Source: Desulfatibacillum aliphaticivorans DSM 15576 (lineage in GTDB: Bacteria > Desulfobacterota > Desulfobacteria > Desulfobacterales > Desulfatibacillaceae). From it: 64,000 nucleotides of DNA. Positions 1-9,104 of the stretch are shown here, piece after piece (positions within the stretch are counted from its first letter, which is position 1; each line of letters opens with the position of its first letter). Location: contig NZ_AUCT01000032.1 of the NCBI RefSeq assembly GCF_000429905.1, forward strand, positions 1 to 64,000, in the 5' to 3' direction. The notes under the pieces are model-generated. The model saw only the letters and a program-made list of their open reading frames with translations. It did not search any database and had not been told where the DNA came from. Both the position numbers and the translations under genes were made by a program.

Positions 1-168
1 CAGGATACTGCCCTGCCAGGGCTGCCCGAATGCGTTGGAAACACAGCCTCCCTATTATCCTCTATCTTGTCGGATTGCTCCGCGTGAAGAGATGGGCGCT
101 TAGGATGTTTTTGTGGAAATTTTTACCCCGCCTTGTCCTGATCCCTATCCTGGCTTCGCGTAATCCGA

Positions 169-212
169 CCTACATATCGCCTTGCGATTTCGGCAAGGCG
201 CGGCTATGTAGG
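169..212. repeat. Imperfect inverted repeat, dispersed-repeat type
   Basis: An 8-base arm CCTACATA at 169-176 pairs with TATGTAGG at 205-212. Inside it, CGCCTTGC at 178-185 pairs with GCAAGGCG at 193-200, leaving a 7-base loop. The sequence just upstream (TAATCCGACCTAC) is the half-site of a palindromic repeat common in many bacterial genomes. I infer a REP-like intergenic element. No transposase is next to it. Confidence 0.45.
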
Positions 213-620
213 GGCTACTTCTGTTGAAAAGACTTTCAGGCCGTGGGAGGCGCGGAAGGTTTCCATTCCGTGTTTTCCGTGACTTCCGTGGTTCAAAACA
301 AACGTACAAAGTGGGTGTTCAGCCTTCAATCAGCCGGTATAATAATTGATAACCATTTGAATTTAAATATCTTTAATATGCATTCCGACGCACAGCATGG
401 GAACGAAAGAAACCTATCCCCTACGTGGCCCATGGACGCTCGGGAATGCCGGATCCCCCCCACCACCACCCTGACCCTCCCATCAGGCGGGTAAGGGATT
501 TTATAGGACGATCTTCTTTTGCGCGCAGCGCCATTTTAAAGTTTTGATCAAACTTTTTAGGCCGCGTTGCGGCCCGAAGATAAAATGTTTGCCGCCGGAG
601 GCAGGCCGTTTTATTTTTTT

Positions 621-676
621 GCAGTTTGCAGTTTGCAGTTTGCAGTTTGCAGTTTGCAGTTTGCGGTTTGCAGTTT
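621..676. repeat. Heptamer tandem array (GCAGTTT)x8
   Basis: Eight contiguous 7-base units run from 621 to 676. Seven are exactly GCAGTTT and the seventh (663-669) is GCGGTTT. The array lies in non-coding sequence about 290 bases upstream of the TRAP binding-protein gene. A 7-base unit would shift frame if translated, which fits a non-coding simple-sequence tract prone to slippage. Confidence 0.9.
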
Positions 677-962
677 TCGCTTCACCGCCGGAGGCTTATC
701 CAGGCTCTCGAATTAATAGCAAAATCACATTTTTTTCATCGTTTGGCAAAGTAAAAGACTTGCGAAACCGCGTCCAAAAAGGGTATAGGAACAGGCAGAG
801 GGTTTAACGCGGAGGGTCGCTGTTCAGGGGGGACGCAGTTTACTCATGTTTTCTCCGGCATTCTAGCTTCGGAGGAAGACATTCTCTTCCATTATTTCCA
901 ATCTTTCCGTCCATGGCGGCGGCCCCAGGCTAATAATCTGAATTCCATACATGGAGAGCCTG

Positions 963-2066
963 ATGGCTTCACTATTTTTCTTGCGCAGGAAGGGGGGCGC
1001 CCTGCATGCGTCCACCTTGCGCCCGCGCCTGACAGCGTGGGCCGCATTGCCGGTTTTGTTCGCCTTTTTGTTTTCCGCCGGCGCCGCTTTGGGGCAGGAG
1101 CCCCGTTTTAACTGGAAATTCGCCACCCTGGCTCCGGAAGGCGTGGGCTACGCCGTGCAGATCAAGCATGTGGTCAAGCCCAAGTTGGAGGAAGTGGGGC
1201 AGGGCGACATCCGCATCAAGATATACTGGAGCGGCGTCATGGGAGACGACGCCGGGATCATCCGCAAAATGCGTTTCGGGCACTTGAACGGCGCCGGCCT
1301 CACCGGCAGCGGAAGCATCAGCCTGTGTCCTGAGATGTCGGTCCTAAGCCTGCCTTTTCTCTTTTCCGACTATGACGAAGTGGATTACGTCCGTAAAAAC
1401 ATGCGGGACGATTTTGAATCCTACATGGAGACCAGCGGCGCCTTTCTGTTCGCTTTTATCGATCAGGGCTTCGACCAGATTTATTCCAAAAAATACAGCT
1501 TTACCAAGGAAGAGGATTTTCGCGCCGCCAGGTTTCTGACCTGGTACGGACCGGTGGAGGAGGAGTTTTACCGCAGCCTGGGGAACAATCCCATTCCGGT
1601 CAGCTTTCCCCGGGTTCTGCCCAGCCTGAAAGACGACGTGGGCGACTCCTTTATGGGCCCGGCCATCCTGGTGGTGGGTTCCACCATGTTCACCATGTTC
1701 AAGCATGTCAATCCAACCTTTATTCGATACTCGCCGGCCTGCTGCGTCATCCGTATGGAGGACTGGAACAGCCTTCCCCAGGAATACGTGGACGCCTACT
1801 ATTCGCTGCGGGACGGCATTGAAAATGAATTTTGCGTCCAGAACAGGCGGGACGATAAAAAATATCTGGTGGCTCTTAGCAAATACGGAATCAGCGTGAC
1901 CCGCACGGACCCGGAGACCGTGGCCGCAATCCGGGAAAAGGTCAAACCGGTCTGGAAAGAACTGGAGGGCCGGGTATACCCTCCCGAAGTTCTGGAAAAA
2001 GTCACCACCCATTTGCAGCAATACCGTAACGCCAAAGCCTCAGGCCAGGAAGGCGAAGTTCGCTAG
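963..2066 (+). CDS. TRAP-type substrate-binding protein, DctP family
   Basis: A 367-residue periplasmic solute receptor of the DctP type. Residues 1 to about 44 are a signal peptide: basic, then a hydrophobic stretch ending near SAGAALG. The mature start (FNWKFATLAPEG) is typical of DctP proteins, and the KIYWSG and LSLPFLF segments also fit the fold. I chose the ATG at 963 over the in-frame ATG at 951 because GGAGA (953-957) is well placed as its ribosome binding site. Normally such receptors sit beside DctQ and DctM permeases. Here neither is present, and the next gene, 9 bases downstream, is an RND exporter. I infer the pair is co-transcribed and that the receptor may serve or sense for the RND protein. 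The ligand cannot be read from sequence. Confidence 0.88.
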   Translation: MASLFFLRRKGGALHASTLRPRLTAWAALPVLFAFLFSAGAALGQEPRFNWKFATLAPEGVGYAVQIKHVVKPKLEEVGQGDIRIKIYWSGVMGDDAGIIRKMRFGHLNGAGLTGSGSISLCPEMSVLSLPFLFSDYDEVDYVRKNMRDDFESYMETSGAFLFAFIDQGFDQIYSKKYSFTKEEDFRAARFLTWYGPVEEEFYRSLGNNPIPVSFPRVLPSLKDDVGDSFMGPAILVVGSTMFTMFKHVNPTFIRYSPACCVIRMEDWNSLPQEYVDAYYSLRDGIENEFCVQNRRDDKKYLVALSKYGISVTRTDPETVAAIREKVKPVWKELEGRVYPPEVLEKVTTHLQQYRNAKASGQEGEVR

Positions 2067-2075
2067 GAAAAATCA

Positions 2076-5000
2076 ATGGCAGCACAATCTTCACATTTTT
2101 TTGATTATAATACCTGGCTCCGGTGGATTGTCAGCCGTCCATGGATTATGCTTCTGATAATCCTGCTGTTGACCATAGCTGCGGGATATCGCTTGCCTTC
2201 CATTAAAATAAACGCCTCGTCCTACGCAATCTCCGTCAAAGACATTCCGGAATTCGCCGCTTATGAGAATTTCTTGCAGGAATTCGGGGGCGCCGAATAC
2301 ATTCAGGTGGCGGCCAAGGCAAATAATATCTTTGAGCCCGAAACCTTCGCCAGGGTTAGCCGCATGGCCGACAAACTGGCGAAGATTCCAGGCGTTCAGA
2401 CGGTTATCAGCCTGCCCGGCGCAAAGCGCGACATGGACCTTTTGGACGAATGGACCCCGGCCCAGTTCGAGGAAAAAATCGAGCCCGTGGATTTGTTTGT
2501 CCGCAACATCATTTCCAAAGACAAAAAAACAACGACCATCACCCTGATCCTGAACGACATCCGCGGCGGGGAAGAGGAGTTGGTCAGAGCAATTCAAGAG
2601 GCTGTGGACTCGGAAAAGGGGGACATGACCGTTTATGAAATCGGCATGCCGCTGATTTCCCAGGCGGTTTTAAGCGTCATAAAGCGCGACTTCATGATTC
2701 TACCGCCCGCGGCGTTCGTCGTCATGATTCTAACCCTGATTGTTCTATTCAGGTCCATACGCATACTCATCGGCCCCCTGGCCTGCGTCACCATATCCAT
2801 TATTTGGGCCTTCGGCGCCATGGCGTGGACCGACACTCCGGTGGCGGCGCTCACCCTGGTGGTCCCCATATTTCTCATGGCTGTGGGTACGGCTTATTGC
2901 CTGCATGTGGCGGCCGAATATCAAAACACGATAGAAACCGCCAAGACGCCCAAAGAAGCGGCAATAGCCTGCCTGGAGCAAGTGCGCCTGCCAACCGCCC
3001 TGGCCGTGTTCACAACCTTGATCGGCCTCTCGTCTCTCATGCTCAACCGGACCGAGGCGGTCAGGGAATTCGCCTTTCCCGCATGCATCGGCATGTTGTC
3101 CCAACTTGTCCTGATATTGCTTTTGTTCCCGGCTATATTGGCCATGACGCCCTTGCCGAAAAAACAGGCCAAGGCGAAAAAAGAGGACCTGCTGGACCGC
3201 CTGCTGTCCAGGATCGCTGTCCTGAATCTGGATCACAGCAAAAAGGCCCTGACCGTAATTGCAGTGATCGTCGGCGTGTCTCTGCTGGGCTTTTTCCTTT
3301 TAAAGGTGGACGCCGACGTGACAAAATACCTGGGCAAGGACGCGCCGGTAACCAAGCATTTTCACGATGTTTATCAGGATATGGCCGGCTGCTTCCCCAT
3401 CAATGTAATTGCAAAAGGGAAACGGAGCGAATGCTTCAGGAACCTGGACAAACTCCACCGGCTTTCCGAATTGCAACGCTACCTGGAGTCGGTGGACGGC
3501 GTGGATAAGACCATATCCACGGCGGACTATCTCAAGCTCATCAACTACTCGGTCAACGGCTATCGCAAAGAAGACTACACCCTGCCCGAAACCCAGGCGG
3601 ATTTGGAGAACCTGTACAATCTCTATAGAATGCTCCTTGGCGGCGCCGACACGCAAAAATTTGTTTCAGACGATTTCAACTTGGCCAATATTTTGATGAT
3701 GACCCACATCTCGTCCACCCACGAATGGCTGGAAACCCAAAAGCGCATCGAAGCCTATTGCCAGGAGCATTTTGGCGAGGATTTCAGCATTTCCATCACC
3801 AGCATGGCCGTGATAGTGGCCCATAGCAATGAAATCGTGACGCTAAGCCTCATAGAGGGCCTGCTCATAATCATTTGCGTGGTCCTGGGGATCATGCTGG
3901 TGGCGTTGTTATCCCCCAAAGCAGGGCTAGTCACCCTGCTGCCCAATTGCTTCCCCTTGGTGATCCTCTTCGGCGCCATCGGCTGGTTTTCCGTGGAGCT
4001 TTCCATGAACACCGCCATGGTGGCCAGCATTGCCATCGGCCTGGCCCTGGACGACACCATCCATTACATGGTCCGCTACTCCCGGGAGCTCCGCCACGGC
4101 CTGGACCGCCGCAAGGCTCTTGAAACCGCCGTTCGCAGCGTAGGGCGGCCCATCATCTTCACCAGCATTACCATCACCATGGGCTTTTTGATTCTTTTAT
4201 TCTCCGGGTACAAGCCCACGGCGACCTTCGGCGCCCTCATGGCCGTCACCATGATGTCCGCCCTTGTGGGGGACCTTATAATTTTGCCCAGCATGATGCT
4301 TAAGGTGGATCTGGTGACCCTGCTTGACCTCCTGCGGGTCAAGTTGGGCATTGCTCCGGATAAAGGCATTCCCTTGTTTGCCGGGCTTTCCAAATCGCAG
4401 ATCCGGCTGCTTTTAAGCGCCGGAGCCATCAGGAACTATCCCAAGGGCCATATTTTGATGGAGCCGGGCAAGGACGGGGATTCCCTATACGCCGTCATAT
4501 CCGGCGAGGCGGCCTTGTATCACACCATACCGTCCCAGGACGACAGCCTGGCGGGCGCCCGCATCAGGCTGGCCGCCCTCAAGCCGGGAGACGTGATCGG
4601 CGAAATGGGAGGGGCCTCCAGTTGGCACGGCAAGACCGCAACCCTCATGGCCACCACCTATGTGGAATTGCTTGAGATTAATCCGGGCGTGGTCAAGCGG
4701 ATTCAGTGGCTGTCCCCCCCCACGGCGTATAAGTTCATGCTCAACCTTGTGGAGGTCCTGGCCCAGCGCCTGGAAAGCACCACCCAGAGGCTGGCGGGGG
4801 AGGGATACCGGGATTCCGTCACCGGCCTGATTAATCCGGCCTCGTTCGAACGCGCCCTGGAAAAGGAAATCCACCGCGTAAGGCGTTACGGCAGCCAGTT
4901 GGCTCTGGGCGTGGTGGAAATTCAAAATCTGATAGACATCAGCACTCGTTTTGGACTGCATACGGGAGACCGGGTTTTGGCGCACGTCTCCAGGGTGTTG

Positions 5001-5288
5001 GGCAAACGCATCCGGGAATTCGACACCCTTTGCCGCTTGGATGAGCAGCATTTTGGCATGCTTTTGGTTCGGGCCGGAGATGAGGGCGGCCAGGCTATTG
5101 TCAGGCGGCTCTCTTCGCTGTTGAACAAGGACCTGGACAAGGACCTGCCCAGGCTGGAGGTCTCGGTGGGTTTTGTGGTTTTCAGCGGCGAAGAGGACGT
5201 CACCGCCGGCCAATTACTTTCCCGCGCCCATAAAGCGTTGGAAAGCGGAAAAGATCCGGACGCCTTCCTGCAGCGGCTTGTCGTTTAA
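2076..5288 (+). CDS. RND/MMPL-family exporter fused to cNMP-binding and degenerate GGDEF domains
   Basis: A 1070-residue inner-membrane protein. An N-terminal membrane helix (about 20-40) leads into two sterol-sensing-type RND halves. Half one has its membrane block near 205-355 and half two near 588-745, the latter including the GLALDDTIHYMVRYSRE segment typical of MMPL proteins. Residues about 765-900 form a cyclic-nucleotide-binding domain (LFAGLSKSQ at its start, PGDVIGEMGG as the phosphate-cassette region). Residues about 910-1065 are a GGDEF fold beginning DSVTGLINPASF. The signature GGDEF position reads DEQHF, so cyclase activity is unlikely; a sensory or structural role is more plausible. 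The gene starts 9 bases after the TRAP receptor and ends at a strong hairpin terminator. Substrate unknown; a hydrophobic or lipid-like cargo would fit the family. Confidence 0.85.
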   Translation: MAAQSSHFFDYNTWLRWIVSRPWIMLLIILLLTIAAGYRLPSIKINASSYAISVKDIPEFAAYENFLQEFGGAEYIQVAAKANNIFEPETFARVSRMADKLAKIPGVQTVISLPGAKRDMDLLDEWTPAQFEEKIEPVDLFVRNIISKDKKTTTITLILNDIRGGEEELVRAIQEAVDSEKGDMTVYEIGMPLISQAVLSVIKRDFMILPPAAFVVMILTLIVLFRSIRILIGPLACVTISIIWAFGAMAWTDTPVAALTLVVPIFLMAVGTAYCLHVAAEYQNTIETAKTPKEAAIACLEQVRLPTALAVFTTLIGLSSLMLNRTEAVREFAFPACIGMLSQLVLILLLFPAILAMTPLPKKQAKAKKEDLLDRLLSRIAVLNLDHSKKALTVIAVIVGVSLLGFFLLKVDADVTKYLGKDAPVTKHFHDVYQDMAGCFPINVIAKGKRSECFRNLDKLHRLSELQRYLESVDGVDKTISTADYLKLINYSVNGYRKEDYTLPETQADLENLYNLYRMLLGGADTQKFVSDDFNLANILMMTHISSTHEWLETQKRIEAYCQEHFGEDFSISITSMAVIVAHSNEIVTLSLIEGLLIIICVVLGIMLVALLSPKAGLVTLLPNCFPLVILFGAIGWFSVELSMNTAMVASIAIGLALDDTIHYMVRYSRELRHGLDRRKALETAVRSVGRPIIFTSITITMGFLILLFSGYKPTATFGALMAVTMMSALVGDLIILPSMMLKVDLVTLLDLLRVKLGIAPDKGIPLFAGLSKSQIRLLLSAGAIRNYPKGHILMEPGKDGDSLYAVISGEAALYHTIPSQDDSLAGARIRLAALKPGDVIGEMGGASSWHGKTATLMATTYVELLEINPGVVKRIQWLSPPTAYKFMLNLVEVLAQRLESTTQRLAGEGYRDSVTGLINPASFERALEKEIHRVRRYGSQLALGVVEIQNLIDISTRFGLHTGDRVLAHVSRVLGKRIREFDTLCRLDEQHFGMLLVRAGDEGGQAIVRRLSSLLNKDLDKDLPRLEVSVGFVVFSGEEDVTAGQLLSRAHKALESGKDPDAFLQRLVV

Positions 5289-5322
5289 AAGAAGCTCAAT
5301 ACGCATTTGCTATTGTAAAATG

Positions 5323-5359
5323 AAACGAGGGAGCGGCTTTTTCAGCCGTTCCCTCGTTT
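5323..5359. terminator. Bidirectional intrinsic terminator
   Basis: A 16-base stem (5323-5338 with 5344-5359, one G-T mismatch) encloses the loop TTTTC. The arms begin with AAA and end with TTT, so it can act in both directions. It separates the RND gene on the plus strand from the convergent DUF5131 gene on the minus strand. Confidence 0.85.
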
Positions 5360-5385
5360 GGTTGGTTCGGAGAATATGTTGAGGA

Positions 5386-6108
5386 TCACCCGGTCGCTTG
5401 TTGCTGCTCCGGCATATCATCGTAAAGAATGCCATCGAGCAAGCGCCCGGCTTTCTTTTTGTTTACCCCGCCCCATTGTTTGAAGAAAAATTTGACGCCA
5501 GCCTCGCAGCACTGGTCCCTGATATCGCAAACCCACGCCTTTTCCATGGGCCTTGAGCCTGGGCCGGATTCTCCGCCTACGATCACCCAATCGATGCCTT
5601 TCAGGTTCATGTCTGGCACAGGTCCCAAAAGCGGCTCCAAGGACAAAAAACGTACGGCTGCCGGGATTTCCCTAAGGTGATCAATACGTGATTTGTAATC
5701 CTGGTTTTCTATGGTGACGCCCATCCAAATGTTTGGGCTCCATTTAAGCTCATTAGCCATGGTCATGGCCCGGCGTGAGCGCTTGGTCAAAACTTGAAAG
5801 CTATGCCAATGGGCTTCTTTCATGACAGAAAAGATTTGTTGAATGAATACATCCGGGACGGAAGAATGAAAAGTGTCGCTCATGGAGTTGACGAATATAA
5901 CCTGCGGCTTTTTCCAGTGCAGTGGATAATCAAGGACATGGGGATGCAGGCTTGGCTTGAATCCGTCCACATAATTAGGTTGGCCCATGGCCTGTAATCG
6001 CATTGCCATGCGCTCAGCATAGCAATGGTCGCAGCCAGGGCTGATTTTCGTGCACCCTGTCACCGGGTTCCAGGTGGATTCCGTCCATTCTATTCGCGAG
6101 CTAGCCAT
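5386..6108 (-). CDS. DUF5131 / phage Gp37-Gp68 family three-Cys protein
   Basis: A 240-residue protein of the DUF5131 (phage Gp37/Gp68) family. Near the N-terminus C19, C26 and C29 form C-x6-C-x2-C followed by YAER, the three-cysteine motif that resembles a radical-SAM or metal-binding centre. Later family segments include VNSMSDTFH, SLEPLLGP, GGESGPGSRPM and FFKQWGG. Its ATG overlaps the last 8 bases of the upstream tcmP gene (ATGGCTAG), so the two are translationally coupled. TcmP is named as the partner of exactly this type of protein. The reaction is unknown. The pair often sits in mobile or variable regions, and I infer an acquired accessory function. Confidence 0.85.
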   Translation of the reverse strand: MASSRIEWTESTWNPVTGCTKISPGCDHCYAERMAMRLQAMGQPNYVDGFKPSLHPHVLDYPLHWKKPQVIFVNSMSDTFHSSVPDVFIQQIFSVMKEAHWHSFQVLTKRSRRAMTMANELKWSPNIWMGVTIENQDYKSRIDHLREIPAAVRFLSLEPLLGPVPDMNLKGIDWVIVGGESGPGSRPMEKAWVCDIRDQCCEAGVKFFFKQWGGVNKKKAGRLLDGILYDDMPEQQQATG

Positions 6109-7204
6109 TGCCTATCCATTTGATCTTATGTCGCTTTTCCGTTTTTGAGCAGGTGTCGTAGTCGAACCCAATCCTTCTTTTATAGTGCACCTTACCACGT
6201 TTTTTCAGATCGCTCATCTTTTCTCGTGCATGTTTTGGAATATGCCCTTCCTCAAGTGTAAACCTTAGTACCTCCCAGTTTGTAACTTCCCGCTTTAAGG
6301 CAACAAATTTCTCTAGTTTCCTTTCAAAGGCTTCAACTTTAGATATTTTTTGATCCTCTTCAAAAATTTTAATTTGTTCAACATCGTCAATATCATAGTC
6401 TGCCTCTCCGGCCAACTTGTCTTTATTCCAAGCGATTTTTAAAAATTTCTGTACTCCCAGTAAATGCTTTGATCCAAAGATAAGTCCATATATGTTGCTG
6501 TTTTTCATAATAGAAAAAGGGTAGAGCAAGGTCAGATTATTATCGGGGATTCTTTTCCTATATGTTTCCAAGACAATTCTATGACTTTGGTCATGTGGGG
6601 CATTTTTAATCACCTCTGGGTCTAAATCCGGGAATATAGTTCGAAAACTTGGCTCTCCTGCAAACCTCCTTAAGTACGACGATGATATAAAGAAGAGAAA
6701 ATCAGTTTTATCCATAGAAATTAGGCGATAAAATATCGGCTCGTTGACCTCTTTAACTCCATTCTGGTCTAAGAAAAATAGATTCGGCTGATTTCGGAAT
6801 TGATTTTCCATCTTATAGAAAAGAGCTTGAAATTCGTCCTTAAATGGCAATACTTCAATAAGATCCTTAATGGCGGGGTGCAATTGCCCATACTCTTGGT
6901 TAATTGTTTTTTGAAGTAAATCAAATTTTTCGGGATCCTTCTCATTCAGGAGAATTCGGACTCTCACATTTTGTTCTATAATATTGCTTTGGTACTTTCG
7001 GATGTTATTAAAGATCAAAACTGGGCTCCCAGGGACGCCTTTCTTGTCATATCCAGGGCCGGCAAAGAAATCACAGATCATTAGCCCTTTAGGGCCTTGC
7101 CTGAAGAACACCGGAAGCCACTCTTCAAGATATCTTTGGAAAATATCCAGCTTAGTTTTGGTCGCTTCATCAAACGGCCTGCTGTGCAGATTGGTGATCG
7201 GCAT
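6101..7204 (-). CDS. tcmP: Three-Cys-motif partner protein TcmP
   Basis: A 367-residue TcmP-family protein. The N-terminal block has the family pattern: K-x-K-L-x6-YL-x2-WLPVF, then DFFAGPGYD at residues 45-53 and GSPVLIF. The glycine-rich stretch resembles motif I of SAM-dependent methyltransferases. The C-terminal part (about 280-367) is basic and helical and could be a winged-helix nucleic-acid binding region. A clear AAGGAGG lies upstream of the ATG. The gene is noticeably richer in A and T than its neighbours, which suggests horizontal transfer. It overlaps the downstream DUF5131 gene by 8 bases. Biochemical function is not established; a role in genome conflict is an inference. Confidence 0.85.
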   Translation of the reverse strand: MPITNLHSRPFDEATKTKLDIFQRYLEEWLPVFFRQGPKGLMICDFFAGPGYDKKGVPGSPVLIFNNIRKYQSNIIEQNVRVRILLNEKDPEKFDLLQKTINQEYGQLHPAIKDLIEVLPFKDEFQALFYKMENQFRNQPNLFFLDQNGVKEVNEPIFYRLISMDKTDFLFFISSSYLRRFAGEPSFRTIFPDLDPEVIKNAPHDQSHRIVLETYRKRIPDNNLTLLYPFSIMKNSNIYGLIFGSKHLLGVQKFLKIAWNKDKLAGEADYDIDDVEQIKIFEEDQKISKVEAFERKLEKFVALKREVTNWEVLRFTLEEGHIPKHAREKMSDLKKRGKVHYKRRIGFDYDTCSKTEKRHKIKWIGNG

Positions 7205-7362
7205 CTTGCCTCCTTAAATGAAAGAAAGACAAAATTTAGACGGGCATGGTTATGTCGCAGAGGAAACTATCCTTTAATTATCATAGGATAGACAAATAAA
7301 AAAGAGCTTTATTTTACACATGTCATTCAGTTAGGGCTATTCCAGTGGTCTTAGGCATTGAG

Positions 7363-7710
7363 CTATCCTAAATATCCGCTTTCAATGAGCTTTTGCGCCA
7401 GCCAGTAAAGGGCCATGCCGGAGATGACCGTCCCGCCCAATGATTTGGTCTTGGCGGCGATGAAAAAAACAGGAAAAGCCACAAACAACTTGGGGTTTAA
7501 AAAGTCGAAATGCGCGCCCTGAGCGGTTTTGGCGACGATAAGGTCCGGCGCAAGCAAGGCGGCCAGCAGGGCCGGGGGGATGAATGACAGCCATTCGGAG
7601 AACCAGGCCGGGACGTCTCTTTTGGCGAACAAAGCCAGGGGGATGAAGCGGGGCAGATATGTCACAAGGCCCATGCCCAAAAAAATCAGGAATAATTGGA
7701 AGGTGGTCAT
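7363..7710 (-). CDS. azlD: AzlD-family branched-chain amino acid transport subunit
   Basis: A 115-residue, very hydrophobic protein with about four membrane helices and the AzlD signature TYLPRFIPLALF near the N-terminus. It is the small partner of AzlC in export of branched-chain or similar amino acids across the inner membrane. The ATG at 7710 overlaps the azlC stop as ATGA, indicating translational coupling. Longer in-frame starts upstream would run inside azlC and are unnecessary. Confidence 0.88.
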   Translation of the reverse strand: MTTFQLFLIFLGMGLVTYLPRFIPLALFAKRDVPAWFSEWLSFIPPALLAALLAPDLIVAKTAQGAHFDFLNPKLFVAFPVFFIAAKTKSLGGTVISGMALYWLAQKLIESGYLG

Positions 7711-8441
7711 GTTTTTTCCTCCCGGGCCTTTTCGAACTTTTTGAAAAAGGCTGTCCTGCGCAACGCCAGGCATACCGTGGCCCCTGTCATGGCGCCCACG
7801 ATCACATACATGTTGCCTTCCGTATACAGATGCATGACCGATGCGGCCAATCCTGCGATCACGGCCGAAGCCACGTATATAAGCCCCCGGATTTGAAATA
7901 TCAGCAAGCCGATGAACATGGCGATAAGCGCGTAGTCAATGCCGAAGGCCCCTTGAGGAATAAGCTCGCCGAACCAGGCGCCGGCGATGGTGCATAGAAT
8001 CCAGCACAGATTGGAGGCATGATTGACCACCAGGGCTTTTTTCGGAGTCCAACCGCCTTCGATAAAACGGGTGTAGTTGACTCCAAAGCTCTCGTCAGTG
8101 ACTCCGTACGCGTATAAGGCAAGCCCTTTGAGGCTCATGGAGTCCAGGTGCTTGGCCAGGGAGGAGCTTAAAAGCACGTGGCGCAGATTCACCACAAAGG
8201 TGGTGATGATGATGGGGATGGAGGCGGCTCCGGAGACCAGCATGGACACGCAAATGAACTGGGCGCTGCCCGCAAACACGATCACGGACATGAGGGCCAT
8301 TTCAAAAACGCTGAGCCCCGCTTTTTGGGCGAGAACCCCAAGGGCCATGCCGATGGGCATGTATCCCATGCAGATGGGCCATGCTGCAGCCAGCCCCTGC
8401 TTTAAGAAATCTTTTTCCTTGTCCTGGTATTCGGCGTCCAT
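7707..8441 (-). CDS. azlC: AzlC-family amino acid exporter subunit
   Basis: A 244-residue inner-membrane protein of the AzlC family. The opening GLAAAWPICMGYMPIGMALGV and the segments FAGSAQFICVSML and TDESFGVNYTRF are typical. It has several membrane helices and forms the exporter with AzlD, whose start codon overlaps this stop. No regulator gene lies next to the pair. The divergent carbonic-anhydrase gene begins 82 bases away, so the two promoters share this short intergenic space. The substrate is inferred from family only. Confidence 0.9.
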   Translation of the reverse strand: MDAEYQDKEKDFLKQGLAAAWPICMGYMPIGMALGVLAQKAGLSVFEMALMSVIVFAGSAQFICVSMLVSGAASIPIIITTFVVNLRHVLLSSSLAKHLDSMSLKGLALYAYGVTDESFGVNYTRFIEGGWTPKKALVVNHASNLCWILCTIAGAWFGELIPQGAFGIDYALIAMFIGLLIFQIRGLIYVASAVIAGLAASVMHLYTEGNMYVIVGAMTGATVCLALRRTAFFKKFEKAREEKT

Positions 8442-8523
8442 TTCCTGTAAAATCCTTGTTGATAGTGCTCGCCCATATACCTATTATTGTAAAAAGATGT
8501 CAAGAACGGCAAGGAGAGATATT

Positions 8524-9075
8524 ATGGCTGAAATCCATCCCAGCGTGTTCGTGGCCCCCAACGTATTCGTTTCCGGGGATGTGACGGTGGACGAAGACAG
8601 TTCCTTATGGCCCGGCGCTTCCCTCAGGGGAGACCTGGCGCCCATTCGGATAGGCAAGGGTTCATCCATTCAGGACAACTGCTCAATACATGTGAATCCC
8701 GGCTTTACCGTCGAAGTGGGGGATCTGGTTACCGTGGGCCACGGGGCAGTGCTGCACGGCTGCAAGGTTGGAAATCATTCCGTGGTGGGAATGAACTCGA
8801 CGGTCCTGGACGGTGCGGAAATTGGCGATTGCTGCCTGGTGGCCGCAGGGTCGGTGGTCAAAGGAGGAACCAAGGTTCCTGACTATTCCCTGGTGGCCGG
8901 AAATCCGGCGGAAATCAAATCCGTTAGGCTGAAGCCCTTTATGAATTGGGTCGGAGCTTTAATGTATGTGGCCATATCCAGCCTGTACAAGGAAGGGGCG
9001 ACCGAGTTCCCGCCGGATGAACTCAACAGGATCGTGGATTCGCTGAAAGACAAATACCCCATGCCCCCCGAATAG
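8524..9075 (+). CDS. Gamma-class carbonic anhydrase family protein
   Basis: A 183-residue left-handed beta-helix protein built of hexapeptide repeats. It shows the CamH-type metal-site pattern: QDNCSIH with H56, then GHGAVLHGC with H73 and H78, which should bind the zinc or iron. Family enzymes interconvert carbon dioxide and bicarbonate; other members bind acyl-CoA or act without clear catalysis. The C-terminal tail (about 150-183) is helical. AAGGAGA lies 6 bases before the ATG. It stands alone between azlCD and cheD, so its specific role is not indicated by context. Confidence 0.88.
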   Translation: MAEIHPSVFVAPNVFVSGDVTVDEDSSLWPGASLRGDLAPIRIGKGSSIQDNCSIHVNPGFTVEVGDLVTVGHGAVLHGCKVGNHSVVGMNSTVLDGAEIGDCCLVAAGSVVKGGTKVPDYSLVAGNPAEIKSVRLKPFMNWVGALMYVAISSLYKEGATEFPPDELNRIVDSLKDKYPMPPE

Positions 9076-9104
9076 CCGCAGCTTTTCTTATAGCTTGGAA
9101 CGGG

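Larger units (their letters stand above)
1..962. other. Gene-free leader region
   Basis: No open frame here has a convincing start, ribosome binding site or recognisable product. The short frames consist of low-complexity or repeat sequence. The region holds a dispersed-repeat-like hairpin (169-212) and a perfect heptamer array (621-676). Two copies of a ten-base CGCCGGAGGC word lie on either side of that array. The upstream end may be the tail of a gene that ends before the window. The downstream end should contain the promoter of the TRAP binding protein, but I see no clear -35/-10 pair. Confidence 0.6.
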
